Assembly: GCA_030653435.1 (NCBI GenBank) | Contig: JAURZI010000025.1 | Location: forward strand, 32,268 to 96,267 | Length of the DNA: 64,000 bases | Reading direction: 5' to 3' | Origin: Methylovulum sp. | GTDB lineage: Bacteria > Pseudomonadota > Gammaproteobacteria > Methylococcales > Methylomonadaceae | In this document: positions 46,626 to 56,179 of the stretch, piece by piece | How positions within the stretch are numbered: the stretch's first letter is position 1 | Layout of the letters: each line of letters begins with the position of its first letter | Position numbers and translations under genes: made by a program | Notes under the pieces: generated by a model | The model's database searches: none | Told to the model about the DNA's origin: nothing | Seen by the model: the letters and a program-made list of their open reading frames with translations, nothing else

Positions 46626-46847
46626 TTAGTCTATGACAACGGTGCCTGCATAATCTGAAGGCATCTTGTTCATGCCTGCACCGCCAATGGTATACTTACA
46701 GCTGCCCTCTGTCAGGGCGCAAAAATTATACCGTCCGTTGTAATTGCAAACCATCTTTAAATTTTTACGCGTTGCCCCTGGCAGCGCCCTGAGCAGCCCT
46801 TGCCGATCAGCCAAAATAATGGCCCTGGTGCGGAAAAAACATCGCAT
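46626..46847 (-). CDS. Small unrecognised ORF, possibly a gene fragment
   Basis: A 73-codon frame in the 386 bp between the methyltransferase and the exporter. The second half (CNYNGRYNFCALTEGSCKYT, then a Gly-rich and acidic end) has three cysteines and looks like real protein, perhaps the C-terminal end of a disulfide-containing secreted or pilin-like protein. The first half looks less protein-like and no ribosome site is evident. I do not recognise it. It could be the remnant of a gene displaced when the biosynthetic locus arrived, or a chance frame. Confidence 0.3.
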   Translation of the reverse strand: MRCFFRTRAIILADRQGLLRALPGATRKNLKMVCNYNGRYNFCALTEGSCKYTIGGAGMNKMPSDYAGTVVID

Positions 46848-46941
46848 TGAACAGCCTGAATTTAATAAGCGTATCGCCCTGACATTCGGACTGTGCCGCC
46901 CAGAATTATCTTTATATGTTTAAATACAGACTACAGGCAAT

Positions 46942-48603
46942 ATGAAAAGCGATAACCCGATAGCCCAATTAAAATTGCTTGATTTTTTAATCATGGACAC
47001 ACCGCACGCCAAGGCTGTGCTGGTTGCCGCCTCGATAGTTTGCGGCGTCATTAATGCGTTAATTTTGGTTATCTTAAATGCGGCGGCCAAGGACTTTGAC
47101 AACCCGGAGCTTGATGCCCGTTTATTTATCATTTTCCTATCGTCGATTGCGTTGTTTTTCCTGAGCAAACGCTACATCACGCACCGGATTAGCCGCGTAG
47201 TCCAGGCCAGCAGTTTTGAATACCGGGGCCGGATATTGACTGGCTTGAGAAATGTAAAGCCGTTAACTTACGAAGAAATAGGCAAAGCCGAAATTCTTGC
47301 GGTGCTTTCCGAAAAAACCGAACTGATCTCGCAGGGGGCGCACCGTTTAGCCGATGGTTTTCCCGCCGTCATCATGCTGGTGTGCAGCTTTGCCTATATA
47401 GCCACGCTGTCCAAAATGGCTTTTTTGCTATCCGCCATTTGTATTGTCTGCTCGGTTATCAGCACCCAAATCATGCTGGTAGCCATGAAAAAAACCCTGA
47501 AACAGGCCTTGGCCAAGGAAGCTGAATATGTGGGATATATGCAGCATGTGCTTGATGGTTTCAATGAATTAAAAATAAACCGCGAGAAAAGCGCTGATTT
47601 GTGCAACAACTATATGGGCTATATTTCAGAAGAGGCGATGCAAAAGAACATCGAAACCGACATCAGCATTGCCAATCTGCAAATGTATGCCCAGATTTAT
47701 TTTTATATCCTGATGGCCGGCATTGTTTTCCTGTTGCCTCAATTAAGCGAATTATCGGCGGCTGACATCATGGCCATCACCACCGCCGTCTTATACATCA
47801 TCGGGCCTATTGTCGTTGTCCTGGACATGATACCTAGCGTCGCCAAAGCCAATGTCGCCGTTGTTTTTTTGCAGAATCTCGAACTTAAATTAGCGGCGGC
47901 ACAGGAATCCGTGGCTGATGAGCGCGTCGCCTTCAAAGCCCCTGATTTTTTCCGGCAGCTGGTTATCAGTCAGGTCCGGTTTGCCTATCATGACCAAAAC
48001 CAATCCCAGGGATTTTCAGTGGGCCCGTTTAATTTAACCATTAACCGGGGCGAACTGATTTTTATACGCGGCGGCAACGGCAGCGGCAAGTCCACGTTCC
48101 TGAAACTGCTGACCGGGCTTTACGAGCCTGAATCAGGCGCCATCATCGTCGATAAGCAGACGATAGACAGCCGTTTATTAATGGATTACAGAAACCTGTT
48201 CGCGATTATTTTCACTGACTTTCATCTTTTTGACCGATTTTATGGCCATCAGGACGTTGCGGTTGACAGCGTCAATGAATACCTGACGTTAATGGGGCTG
48301 GAACAGAAGACAGGCTTTAAAAACGGCCGTTTTATCAATGCCAATTTATCGACCGGACAAAAAAAGCGCCTGGCCTTAATCATTGCCTTATTGGAAGACA
48401 AGTCGATCTATGTTTTTGATGAAGTGGCGGCCGACCAGGATCCTGAGTTCCGCCAGTTTTTTTATGATGTTATCTTGCAAAAATTAAAACATCAGGGAAA
48501 AACAGTCATCGTCGTGACCCATGACGAAAAATATTTCACCCGTTGCGACCGCTTGTTTATTATGGATACGGGGCGCATGACCGAGACCCGTCTGGATAAA
48601 TAG
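46942..48603 (+). CDS. Cyclic-peptide/siderophore-type ABC exporter (PvdE/SyrD-like fusion)
   Basis: A 553-residue half-transporter: about six membrane spans in residues 20-310, then an ATPase domain with Walker A GGNGSGKST (near 378), signature LSTGQKKRLAL, Walker B SIYVFDEVAADQDP and switch His in VVTHDEKYF. The fused arrangement and the abbreviated signature are typical of the cyclic peptide exporter family that includes PvdE and SyrD, which move non-ribosomal peptides or their precursors to the periplasm as a homodimer. It is divergent from the methyltransferase/synthase genes across a shared 386 bp region and most likely exports the product of the giant synthase. A GGCAAT sequence before the ATG gives only a weak ribosome site. 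Confidence 0.88.
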   Translation: MKSDNPIAQLKLLDFLIMDTPHAKAVLVAASIVCGVINALILVILNAAAKDFDNPELDARLFIIFLSSIALFFLSKRYITHRISRVVQASSFEYRGRILTGLRNVKPLTYEEIGKAEILAVLSEKTELISQGAHRLADGFPAVIMLVCSFAYIATLSKMAFLLSAICIVCSVISTQIMLVAMKKTLKQALAKEAEYVGYMQHVLDGFNELKINREKSADLCNNYMGYISEEAMQKNIETDISIANLQMYAQIYFYILMAGIVFLLPQLSELSAADIMAITTAVLYIIGPIVVVLDMIPSVAKANVAVVFLQNLELKLAAAQESVADERVAFKAPDFFRQLVISQVRFAYHDQNQSQGFSVGPFNLTINRGELIFIRGGNGSGKSTFLKLLTGLYEPESGAIIVDKQTIDSRLLMDYRNLFAIIFTDFHLFDRFYGHQDVAVDSVNEYLTLMGLEQKTGFKNGRFINANLSTGQKKRLALIIALLEDKSIYVFDEVAADQDPEFRQFFYDVILQKLKHQGKTVIVVTHDEKYFTRCDRLFIMDTGRMTETRLDK

Positions 48604-48647
48604 CGCTATCCCAGTGTTATACAGCAGCTTGATAATAAATTGAATGG

Positions 48648-49934
48648 TTACGCTCCAGCCAGCCATTGGTATTGCCGGTGGAATTCCTTAATCCCGCTCA
48701 AATACACCCTCGCCTTGCCTTCCCTGACGACATTATGCCGGCCGGCTTGCCAGGGCCCTGAAAACTGCCCGATATCTATCTCGACATTGCGTGTGCCAAA
48801 TTTCACGGCATTGCTGGCATCCAATAAGGCTTCATACTCGTCCATAGAGAGTTTGTAGCGGTAATCCAGATGTTGCCCGATATTCATAAGACCCAACTTT
48901 TGCTGGCCGCCAGAAGTCACGACGCCGCTATAAAACTCGGAACAGCATCCCGAACCATAAGAAAAACAGCCCAGCCTTTGCGGGCTATCGAATACGCCCT
49001 GGTCGATGCTGCCCGCCAGGGAAAGCAACACCGTAGCCCCCATGATATTGCCGACGCGCTGGCAATAACTTAAGCCAGGAGCGACGCGCCGATGAAAATC
49101 CTGTTCGATGTCGTCCCGACCGGCTTTTGCCATTTTCCGCATCATCAACCGATGCGCGCCTTTCACCATGCCGCCAAAAGGCGTATGGAAGCATAGATAC
49201 TGGAAAGAATTGCGGTAATCGACATCGGCGACGCGCCGTTGGTATTCCAAAAACGTCTGTTCACAGCAATCCAGATAAGACAATAAAGACAAATCCGCAT
49301 TGCCGGCTTCGCTATCGGCTATCGGACGGCAAGTATCCATGACCTCATAACCATAATAGCCGTTGGCGCCCACATCGACCTGGAATATCTCCGGCGTTTC
49401 GCTGACCAACAATGCCATCGCCCCGGCGCCGCCGCTGGGTTCGGTAAACGCCCAATCCATCGTCAGCACATCGCCGCCTTCGGCCACTAAAAAGCGCGAA
49501 ATGTCCGTCGCGATAACCAGTGCCTTGGCTCCCGGCGAAACCTGCGACAAAATAAAATTAATCGCCATTTGAAAACCCGCAGTACCGGAATAACAGGCTT
49601 GCTTCAATTCAAACATGCGGCAATTTCGCGGCAAGCCCAAATACTGGTGCATATAAGTGCCCATGGACTTGCCGAAATCAATGCCCGATTCAGAACAGCA
49701 AATCAACAATTCAATGCGTTCTTTTTCACTGTCCGACAAGCCATCCACAATAGGTTTGGCTGCGTTAATGCCAAAAGTGACCGGATCTTCATAAGGCAAG
49801 GCCACCGCCTTTTGCTTCATCAACAGGTTGTCAAACCTTGCGGTATCCAGCTTGCGGTGAGCCGCAAGCTCCATCACATCCACATAGGCGCTGCCGCCAA
49901 AAAGATTCATCGCTTCTATTCCAACCGCAACCAT
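48648..49934 (-). CDS. HMG-ACP synthase of polyketide beta-branching (PksG-type)
   Basis: A 428-residue protein from the ATG at 49934 (MVAVGIEAMNLFGGSAYVDV), supported by AAAGGA 7 bp upstream. The frame-opening GTG lies inside that ribosome site. The close match to PksG-type synthases is evident in LDTARFDNLLMKQKAVALPY, the nucleophile ELKQACYSGTAGF and the His in FHTPFGGMVKGAH. Such enzymes add acetyl from a donor ACP to a beta-keto polyketide intermediate. They normally work with a donor ACP, a decarboxylating KS and two enoyl-CoA hydratase-like proteins, none of which is in this window. The gene is convergent with the exporter and divergent from the second methyltransferase. The mevalonate-pathway enzyme is less likely on sequence style. 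Confidence 0.88.
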   Translation of the reverse strand: MVAVGIEAMNLFGGSAYVDVMELAAHRKLDTARFDNLLMKQKAVALPYEDPVTFGINAAKPIVDGLSDSEKERIELLICCSESGIDFGKSMGTYMHQYLGLPRNCRMFELKQACYSGTAGFQMAINFILSQVSPGAKALVIATDISRFLVAEGGDVLTMDWAFTEPSGGAGAMALLVSETPEIFQVDVGANGYYGYEVMDTCRPIADSEAGNADLSLLSYLDCCEQTFLEYQRRVADVDYRNSFQYLCFHTPFGGMVKGAHRLMMRKMAKAGRDDIEQDFHRRVAPGLSYCQRVGNIMGATVLLSLAGSIDQGVFDSPQRLGCFSYGSGCCSEFYSGVVTSGGQQKLGLMNIGQHLDYRYKLSMDEYEALLDASNAVKFGTRNVEIDIGQFSGPWQAGRHNVVREGKARVYLSGIKEFHRQYQWLAGA

Positions 49935-50295
49935 ATCGTTTTCCTTTATCACTGGGACTTGTCAACATAAGCGGTATTGATACCACGCCATGACAAAAAG
50001 TATATCGGCTCTTGCAACAGAAAACTATCGCTAAAGGCAACGCCGACAATCGGCGGACAAGTCATCCGTAATTTTCAAGCTTGTGCCGGTTTTCGCCTTC
50101 CCGATTCGGCATTGCTGTGGCTATCATAACGATGGGCATGGCCTGGGAGATGAAGCCAAGCCCGCCCGCTTGCAAAAGTTTAAAAACTCAAGCACAGTAG
50201 CCGCATGGAAAACACACCGGTTTAAGCCCCGTTTTTTAACACACCCGCAAGCACCCCAGCTGCACTACCCTCCATCACACAACTATAAGGCCAGT
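49935..50295. other. 361 bp divergent region between HMG synthase and methyltransferase genes
   Basis: No credible gene is visible. It contains a small perfect hairpin cgccga-caa-tcggcg at 50041-50055 and must hold the promoters for both flanking genes. I could not assign convincing -35/-10 pairs. An AAGG site lies 5 bp before the methyltransferase ATG at 50296. Confidence 0.4.
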
Positions 50296-51102
50296 ATGCA
50301 CAGACCACTCCCAGAACACGTTGCCCGCAGGTACAACTCGCCTGAAGGTCAGCTTGAATCAATGATATCCGAAGGCCATGTCCATTTGGGCTATTGGGAC
50401 GCAAGCAACCCAAGCAGCAGCTATGCCGCCGCCGCTCATAAACTGACCGAAATAATGATAGCGAAGACCCACATCCAAGCAGACCAACGTTTCTGCGATC
50501 TGGGCTGCGGCGTAGGCGCACCGGCTATGGCGCTTGCCCAGGCAAAACAATGCTATGTGGACGGCATAACCATCAGCTCATTCCAGCAAGCCAGCGCCAC
50601 AGCAAGGGCACAAGCCCAAGGCATGCAGGGACGCACAAGCTTTATTGCCGACAATGTGTTGACGATGCCTTTTGACGACAACACGTATGATGGCGGCTGG
50701 TTTTTTGAATCCATTTTCCACATGGGCCACCGCGAAGCATTGCATGCCGCCCATCGCGTGCTAAAACCCGGTGCCGCGTTGTTAATAGCCGATTTAACGG
50801 CCTTACCGACCATAACGCCGGAATTCACGCTATTTGCCAAAGACCAGATGTATTCGGCGTTTATAGCCAAGGAAGCCTATCCTGAGTTATTGGCGGAGAC
50901 AGGATTTGAACTGCTTGACATCACCAATATTTCCAGCCATGTGATGCCATTTTTGGTGCCCAAAATAAAGGATACTATCGACACTTATAAGGCAGAAATA
51001 CTAAAGCACCTTGATAAGCAGGTGATCGAAGAGACCGTGATGACTTTCCAATATATGGCCGATAACTTGGAGTATGTCTTGGTTAGTGCCAGAAAATTGT
51101 AG
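50296..51102 (+). CDS. SAM-dependent methyltransferase, paralogue of the synthase-linked one
   Basis: A 268-residue protein from the ATG at 50296 (MHRPLPEHVARRYNSPEG). The start is set by the matching length and N-terminus of its paralogue at 45749-46555 and by an AAGG site. Motif I FCDLGCGVGAPAMALA and FFESIFHMGHREALHAAHRV are nearly the same as in the paralogue. By eye at least half of all positions are identical over the full length. The two genes flank the exporter and HMG synthase, suggesting an old duplication within the biosynthetic locus. It is probably a second tailoring methyltransferase. The substrate and methylated atom are unknown. Confidence 0.85.
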   Translation: MHRPLPEHVARRYNSPEGQLESMISEGHVHLGYWDASNPSSSYAAAAHKLTEIMIAKTHIQADQRFCDLGCGVGAPAMALAQAKQCYVDGITISSFQQASATARAQAQGMQGRTSFIADNVLTMPFDDNTYDGGWFFESIFHMGHREALHAAHRVLKPGAALLIADLTALPTITPEFTLFAKDQMYSAFIAKEAYPELLAETGFELLDITNISSHVMPFLVPKIKDTIDTYKAEILKHLDKQVIEETVMTFQYMADNLEYVLVSARKL

Positions 51103-51307
51103 TGCGTCCATCAGTCTCGGGCGCAAAGGACAACAGCTTGTCCTAGCCACTATAATGGCCCGATACGGCTGGCTATTGGTGAAATACCGGAAGGCCATTG
51201 CCCCGGCTTATGTTGATAGGCCATTAGCCGGATGTATAGCGCACGGAAAGCAGGTAAGATAGGCGCTTAACCCGCGCCAACATCCCAACCCGGCCTTGTT
51301 CAGCACC

Positions 51308-54300
51308 ATGCCCATCCTTATTTTATCAATGACATTTATCAATAACCCCGTCCGTTTCAACAACCTAGTCCATCTGCTGTTGCTAGTCTGTATCGTCAGT
51401 GGCGGCTTAAGCGCTACGGCAAATGCGCAGGCCACGCCAGCCAAACCACAGAACGCTGGCCTTGAAATCAATAAAGACACGCTACAGGCCAAAATTGACG
51501 CCATCAATACCCGGCAAGGCTTTGATGAGCTGATAAAGGGAAAATTACTTAAATTTTATCAATCCGCACAAGACAATCTCGGCAATATCGAAACTTTTAA
51601 AGCACGTAGCGCTGAATTCAAGCAGGCCATTAAAGCAGCGCCCGATGCCACCAAAAATCTGCAAAAAGACATCGCACTCACCCAGTCCAGATTGGCCAAG
51701 CAAAAACCTGATGATTTCGCCAGCATCGCCCCCGAAGAACTGGAGCAAAGGCTGGTTATCGAAAAAGAGAAAATCAGCAGCTTGAATGAGCAATTAAAAA
51801 AGCTGGAAAACGAACTGGCGTTGCAACAGGCTCGCCCGCAACTGATCCGTCAGGAAACCGTCACTGCTCAACAGGATCTGGACGCTACGCAAAAAAAACT
51901 GGGGACACCGCCACCGGCTTCCGAATCCAAGCTAGAGACCGAAGCGGCACAGCTATATCTGAAGACCCAGCTGGATGCGCGCGCAGCGGAACTGAAAATG
52001 CTGGACATTGAGGCCATCAGCAATCCGGCCCGCGTCGAACTGCTGAAAGCGCAATATCAGCTGCTGGACATACAAAAAAACGCACTCGCTCCCATGGTGA
52101 CGGTAATCGAGGGCATACTCACGGAACTCCGGCAACAAGAGGCCCAAGACGCGCAAGCGGCGCTCAGTCAGGCTGAACAAGACCTGATCGGCAAACATGC
52201 TGTCATTCAGGTGGCGACACGTGAAAACATCGAACACAGTCGCAACCTACAAGCGGTCACCGAAAAAATTGACAGCTATAACGAACAAAAAAGCAAAATT
52301 GATGCACAGGCCGCCAGCATCGAAGCCGATTTTAAAAACGCCGACAAAAAAATCAGTCTGGCAGGTTTAAGCCCCGCATTAGGCAAGATTTTACGCGAGC
52401 AACGCCGCAATTTGCTGACGCAAATCCAGCTGACCCTGGACTCGGAAACCGTGCAGAATGAAACCGCCTTGACCAGCCTTGAGCAGTTTAAAGTTGAAGA
52501 CCGATTAAAAAATTTGGCCGATATAGACACCGAATTGCAGCAAATTATGGATACGCAAGTCGACCATAACTTGCCCGCGGAACAGCGCATGATGATCCAG
52601 GCGGAGTTGCGTGTGTTGATGAACAGCCAGAAAGATTTGCTGAACAAGCTTTATGCCGCCGACACCACATATTTGCGTACACTGGGGGATTTTGACTTCG
52701 CCAGACAGCAAATGCACACCCAGGCCAATAAATTCGCCGTTTATCTCGACCAGCGCCTGTTATGGGTACGCAGTTCGGCGCCTATAGATCTGAGCTTTAT
52801 CGGCGACCTGTACCATGCCACGCAATGGGTACTGTCGCCGCTCAACTGGATAACAGTCGCGAAGGACACACTTAAAAGCATTGGCAAATGGCCGTTCCTG
52901 GCGTTTATCGGCCTAATCGGTTTGGCGGGCCTGCTGTTGAGCAGGCAGTGGCTAAAGCTGCAATTGTCTGCAATCTCGGCAAAAGTAGAGAACATCGCTA
53001 CCGATCATTTTTACCATACGCTGAAAGCGTTGGCTTATACCTTATTGTTGGTGCTACCGCTGCCGCTGGCTTGCTACTATGGCGGCTGGTTCCTAAACAG
53101 CAACATCCAGATAGATAATTTCAGCAAAGCCATCGCCACAGGCCTGCAAAGCGCATCGATCCCACTGTTTTTCATACAGTTTTTTTATCGCTTGTTTGCG
53201 CCCGCCGGCATCATGAGCAAGCATTTTCAATGGCCGCAAAGCTCAATCAGACTGTTACGGAAACACATCGCCTGGCTGCGTTTTATTGCCGTACCGGCAG
53301 TGTTTATTATCAGCAGCACGGGGCTGTCCAAATTCTCCGCGCATAGCGACAGCCTGGGGCGCTTGGCGCTCATCATCAGCACGACGGCAATAGCCGTTTT
53401 TCTGCATTATGTCCTCAATCCCCGCCAAGGCGTGTTGCAATATCAAATCAGCGCCAATCCTGACAGCTGGCTGACCAGGCTGCGTTACGTCTGGTATTCG
53501 GCGGCCATTGCGATGCCGTTAATCATCATTGGTTTTGCGGTCGCGGGTTATTATTTGAGCGCCCTTGAGCTACAACAAAAACTAATCATCACGGTACGGT
53601 TGATTTTTTTGACGATGGTCATCCACGCGCTGGTATTCCGCTGGTTGACGCTGGTGAACCGGCAATTGGCTGTCGCCAACGCCATACAACAGCGTAAAGC
53701 CGCCGCCTTGGCCGAAAAACAACATGCTGCAATAGGCGGCGAAGATCCTGTGTTGCCGGTCGATGAACATGTTGTCGACATTCCGAAAATCAATGCACAA
53801 ACCATTAACTTGCTCAATGTCTTCATAGGCTTCGGTTTGATTATCGGTTTCTCGATGATCTGGAAAAACATACTCCCCGCCTTTTCTTTTCTGGAGCATA
53901 TCGTGCTGTGGCAACATCAGGTCATGATCAACAACCAGGAAAGCTATGCACCGATCACCTTGACCAATCTAATGCTCGCAGGCCTGTATGTATTCATCAC
54001 CATGGTCTCGGTGCGTAATTTTTCCGGCATCATGGAGTTATTGTTCTTCAGGCGCTTGGCGATAGAAGCAGGCGGACGCTATGCCGTCAACCAGCTGGCA
54101 ACCTATCTGATCTTCTCGATAGGCTTCATCTCGGTCGCCAATGAGCTGGGCGGGAGTTGGTCACAGGTGCAATGGCTGGTTGCGGCGCTCAGTGTGGGTT
54201 TGGGTTTTGGCTTACAGGAAATTTTTGCCAATCTGGTGTCGGGCATTATCCTGCTGTTTGAGCGCCCGATACGGGTAGGCGACACCGTCACGATAGGCGA

Positions 54301-54775
54301 CGTCACCGGTAAAGTCAGCCGCATTCAGATGCGGGCGACCACCATCATGGACTGGGACCAAAAAGAATTGATCGTGCCAAACAAGACCTTTATCACCAGC
54401 CAGCTCGTCAACTGGACCTTGAGCGACGCGATAACGCGGGTGGTCATTCCTATCAGCATCGCTTACGACGCTGATATTGAGCTGGCACATAAAGTGATGC
54501 TGGATACCGTACAAACAACCCCTAAAGTGCTTGCAGAACCTGAACCCTGCGTATTGTTCGTCGGCTTTGGCGAAAGCGCATTGAGCTTCTCGGTGCGCGT
54601 TTATGTCAGTGAACTGTCGCATCGTTTACAGGTTGCCCATGACTTGCATGTCCGGTTACTGCAAGTGTTGCGTGCCAACAGCATAGAGATGCCTTTTCCG
54701 CAGTACGACATCCGCATTCGGCCATTCGGGCAAGATGCCGACTGCGGCAAAAGCCTGTCCCTGCAAAAAATATAG
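51308..54775 (+). CDS. MscK/MscM-type mechanosensitive channel
   Basis: About 1155 residues. Starts at 51308 or 51329 are both possible; either leaves an N-terminal signal-like segment (LVHLLLLVCIVSGGLSATANA). A long periplasmic coiled-coil region (about 40-480, many Q/E/K heptads) is followed by about ten membrane spans. The C-terminal MscS core has GLGFGLQEIFANLVSGIILL, ERPIRVGDTVTIGDVTGKV and VPNKTFITSQLVNWTL. Length and layout match the KefA/MscK and YjeP/MscM group of inner-membrane channels that release solutes on hypo-osmotic shock. I do not choose between the two names. It begins 206 bp after the second methyltransferase gene and appears unrelated to the biosynthetic locus. Confidence 0.85.
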   Translation: MPILILSMTFINNPVRFNNLVHLLLLVCIVSGGLSATANAQATPAKPQNAGLEINKDTLQAKIDAINTRQGFDELIKGKLLKFYQSAQDNLGNIETFKARSAEFKQAIKAAPDATKNLQKDIALTQSRLAKQKPDDFASIAPEELEQRLVIEKEKISSLNEQLKKLENELALQQARPQLIRQETVTAQQDLDATQKKLGTPPPASESKLETEAAQLYLKTQLDARAAELKMLDIEAISNPARVELLKAQYQLLDIQKNALAPMVTVIEGILTELRQQEAQDAQAALSQAEQDLIGKHAVIQVATRENIEHSRNLQAVTEKIDSYNEQKSKIDAQAASIEADFKNADKKISLAGLSPALGKILREQRRNLLTQIQLTLDSETVQNETALTSLEQFKVEDRLKNLADIDTELQQIMDTQVDHNLPAEQRMMIQAELRVLMNSQKDLLNKLYAADTTYLRTLGDFDFARQQMHTQANKFAVYLDQRLLWVRSSAPIDLSFIGDLYHATQWVLSPLNWITVAKDTLKSIGKWPFLAFIGLIGLAGLLLSRQWLKLQLSAISAKVENIATDHFYHTLKALAYTLLLVLPLPLACYYGGWFLNSNIQIDNFSKAIATGLQSASIPLFFIQFFYRLFAPAGIMSKHFQWPQSSIRLLRKHIAWLRFIAVPAVFIISSTGLSKFSAHSDSLGRLALIISTTAIAVFLHYVLNPRQGVLQYQISANPDSWLTRLRYVWYSAAIAMPLIIIGFAVAGYYLSALELQQKLIITVRLIFLTMVIHALVFRWLTLVNRQLAVANAIQQRKAAALAEKQHAAIGGEDPVLPVDEHVVDIPKINAQTINLLNVFIGFGLIIGFSMIWKNILPAFSFLEHIVLWQHQVMINNQESYAPITLTNLMLAGLYVFITMVSVRNFSGIMELLFFRRLAIEAGGRYAVNQLATYLIFSIGFISVANELGGSWSQVQWLVAALSVGLGFGLQEIFANLVSGIILLFERPIRVGDTVTIGDVTGKVSRIQMRATTIMDWDQKELIVPNKTFITSQLVNWTLSDAITRVVIPISIAYDADIELAHKVMLDTVQTTPKVLAEPEPCVLFVGFGESALSFSVRVYVSELSHRLQVAHDLHVRLLQVLRANSIEMPFPQYDIRIRPFGQDADCGKSLSLQKI

Positions 54776-54888
54776 CTCGTCAAAGCGGTACCCCAGGCAC
54801 ACGCCCCATTTGACATGCTATTGTTATAACAGTACCTTAGAGCGTTTATTTTTAACTTCTCATACATACGGGTTGCACAAGAGCTGTA

Positions 54889-56073
54889 ATGGAACAATTT
54901 CATAGAATAAGTCGCTTACCCCCCTACGTTTTTAATATCGTCAACGAACTGAAAGCCAAGGCCCGCGCTGCGGGTGAAGACATTATCGATTTTGGCATGG
55001 GCAATCCTGACCAACCCACCCCCAAACATATCGTTGATAAAATGATAGAGGCGGCGTTACGCGAAGACACGCACCGCTATTCGATGTCCAAAGGCATACC
55101 CCGGTTACGGAAAGCGATTTGCAACTGGTATAAATCCCGCTTTGATGTCGAACTGGATCCTGAAACCGAAGCCATCGTCACGATAGGTTCCAAAGAAGGC
55201 TTGGCGCATCTGGCCTTGGCAACCTTAGGCCCCGGCGATGTCGTGCTGGTGCCGAATCCGGCTTATCCTATACATCCTTATGGCGTCGTCATTGCCGGTG
55301 CCGATTTACGCCATGTGCCGCTGATTCCCGGCGTGGATTTTTTTGACGAGCTGCATAAAGCCATTATCGATTGCTGGCCCAAGCCGAAGATGCTGATTAT
55401 TAATTTTCCCGGCAATCCGACCGCCCAATGTGTGGAACTGGATTTCTTTGAAAAAATAATCGCCCTCGCCAAAGAACATAACATCTGGGTCGTACATGAT
55501 ATTGCCTATGTGGATATTGTTTTCGACGGCTACAAAGCGCCGTCCATACTGCAAATCGAAGGCGCTAAAGACATTGCCGTGGAATTTTTCTCAATGTCCA
55601 AAAGCTACAATATGCCGGGTTGGCGCGTCGGGTTTATGTGCGGCAATAAGGAACTGGTATCCGCACTGGCGCGCATCAAATCCTACCTGGACTACGGCAC
55701 GTTTACGCCGATCCAGATCGCCGCAATTGCCGCGTTGGAAGGCCCGCAAGACTGCGTGGCGGAAATTGCCGATATGTACAGGAAACGCCGCGATGTGTTG
55801 TGCGACGGTTTGACTGCCGCTGGCTGGCCGGTTGAAAAACCTAAAGCCACGATGTTCGTCTGGGCCAAAATTCCCGAAGCCTACCAGGCGATGGGCTCGC
55901 TGGAATTCTCCAAAAAACTGCTGTTGGAAGCCAAGGTAGCCGTAGCGCCGGGCATCGGCTTCGGCCAATACGGCGACGACCATGTCAGGTTCGGTTTAAT
56001 TGAAAATGAACACCGCACTCGGCAGGCGATACGCGGTATCCGCAATATGATGAAAAAAGATCAGCTTGTGTAA
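54889..56073 (+). CDS. alaC: Glutamate-pyruvate (alanine) aminotransferase
   Basis: A 394-residue fold-type I PLP enzyme beginning [20 protein letters not shown]. The motif [13 protein letters not shown], the PLP lysine in [17 protein letters not shown], and [13 protein letters not shown] match AlaC, which forms alanine from pyruvate and glutamate. The length is normal. It stands alone with a 113 bp upstream gap. In many bacteria alaC precedes hom-thrC, and here those genes follow 1.1 kb downstream with a Uma2 and a DUF1289 gene between. That insertion of accessory genes between alaC and hom may be recent. Confidence 0.92.
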   Translation: MEQFHRISRLPPYVFNIVNELKAKARAAGEDIIDFGMGNPDQPTPKHIVDKMIEAALREDTHRYSMSKGIPRLRKAICNWYKSRFDVELDPETEAIVTIGSKEGLAHLALATLGPGDVVLVPNPAYPIHPYGVVIAGADLRHVPLIPGVDFFDELHKAIIDCWPKPKMLIINFPGNPTAQCVELDFFEKIIALAKEHNIWVVHDIAYVDIVFDGYKAPSILQIEGAKDIAVEFFSMSKSYNMPGWRVGFMCGNKELVSALARIKSYLDYGTFTPIQIAAIAALEGPQDCVAEIADMYRKRRDVLCDGLTAAGWPVEKPKATMFVWAKIPEAYQAMGSLEFSKKLLLEAKVAVAPGIGFGQYGDDHVRFGLIENEHRTRQAIRGIRNMMKKDQLV

Positions 56074-56179
56074 AATCTTACCTATTCGCCAAGGCCTGCC
56101 AGGTTTCTTGCACTCGGAGCGCAGAAGAATCTGGCGGAACCACGCCCGCCGATAGTTGCATAAAGAGAGAATCAGCATC

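Noticed and set aside
48648..49934. Housekeeping HMG-CoA synthase of the mevalonate pathway
   Set aside because: The N-terminal and active-site sequences look like the polyketide PksG type, and no other mevalonate gene is near.
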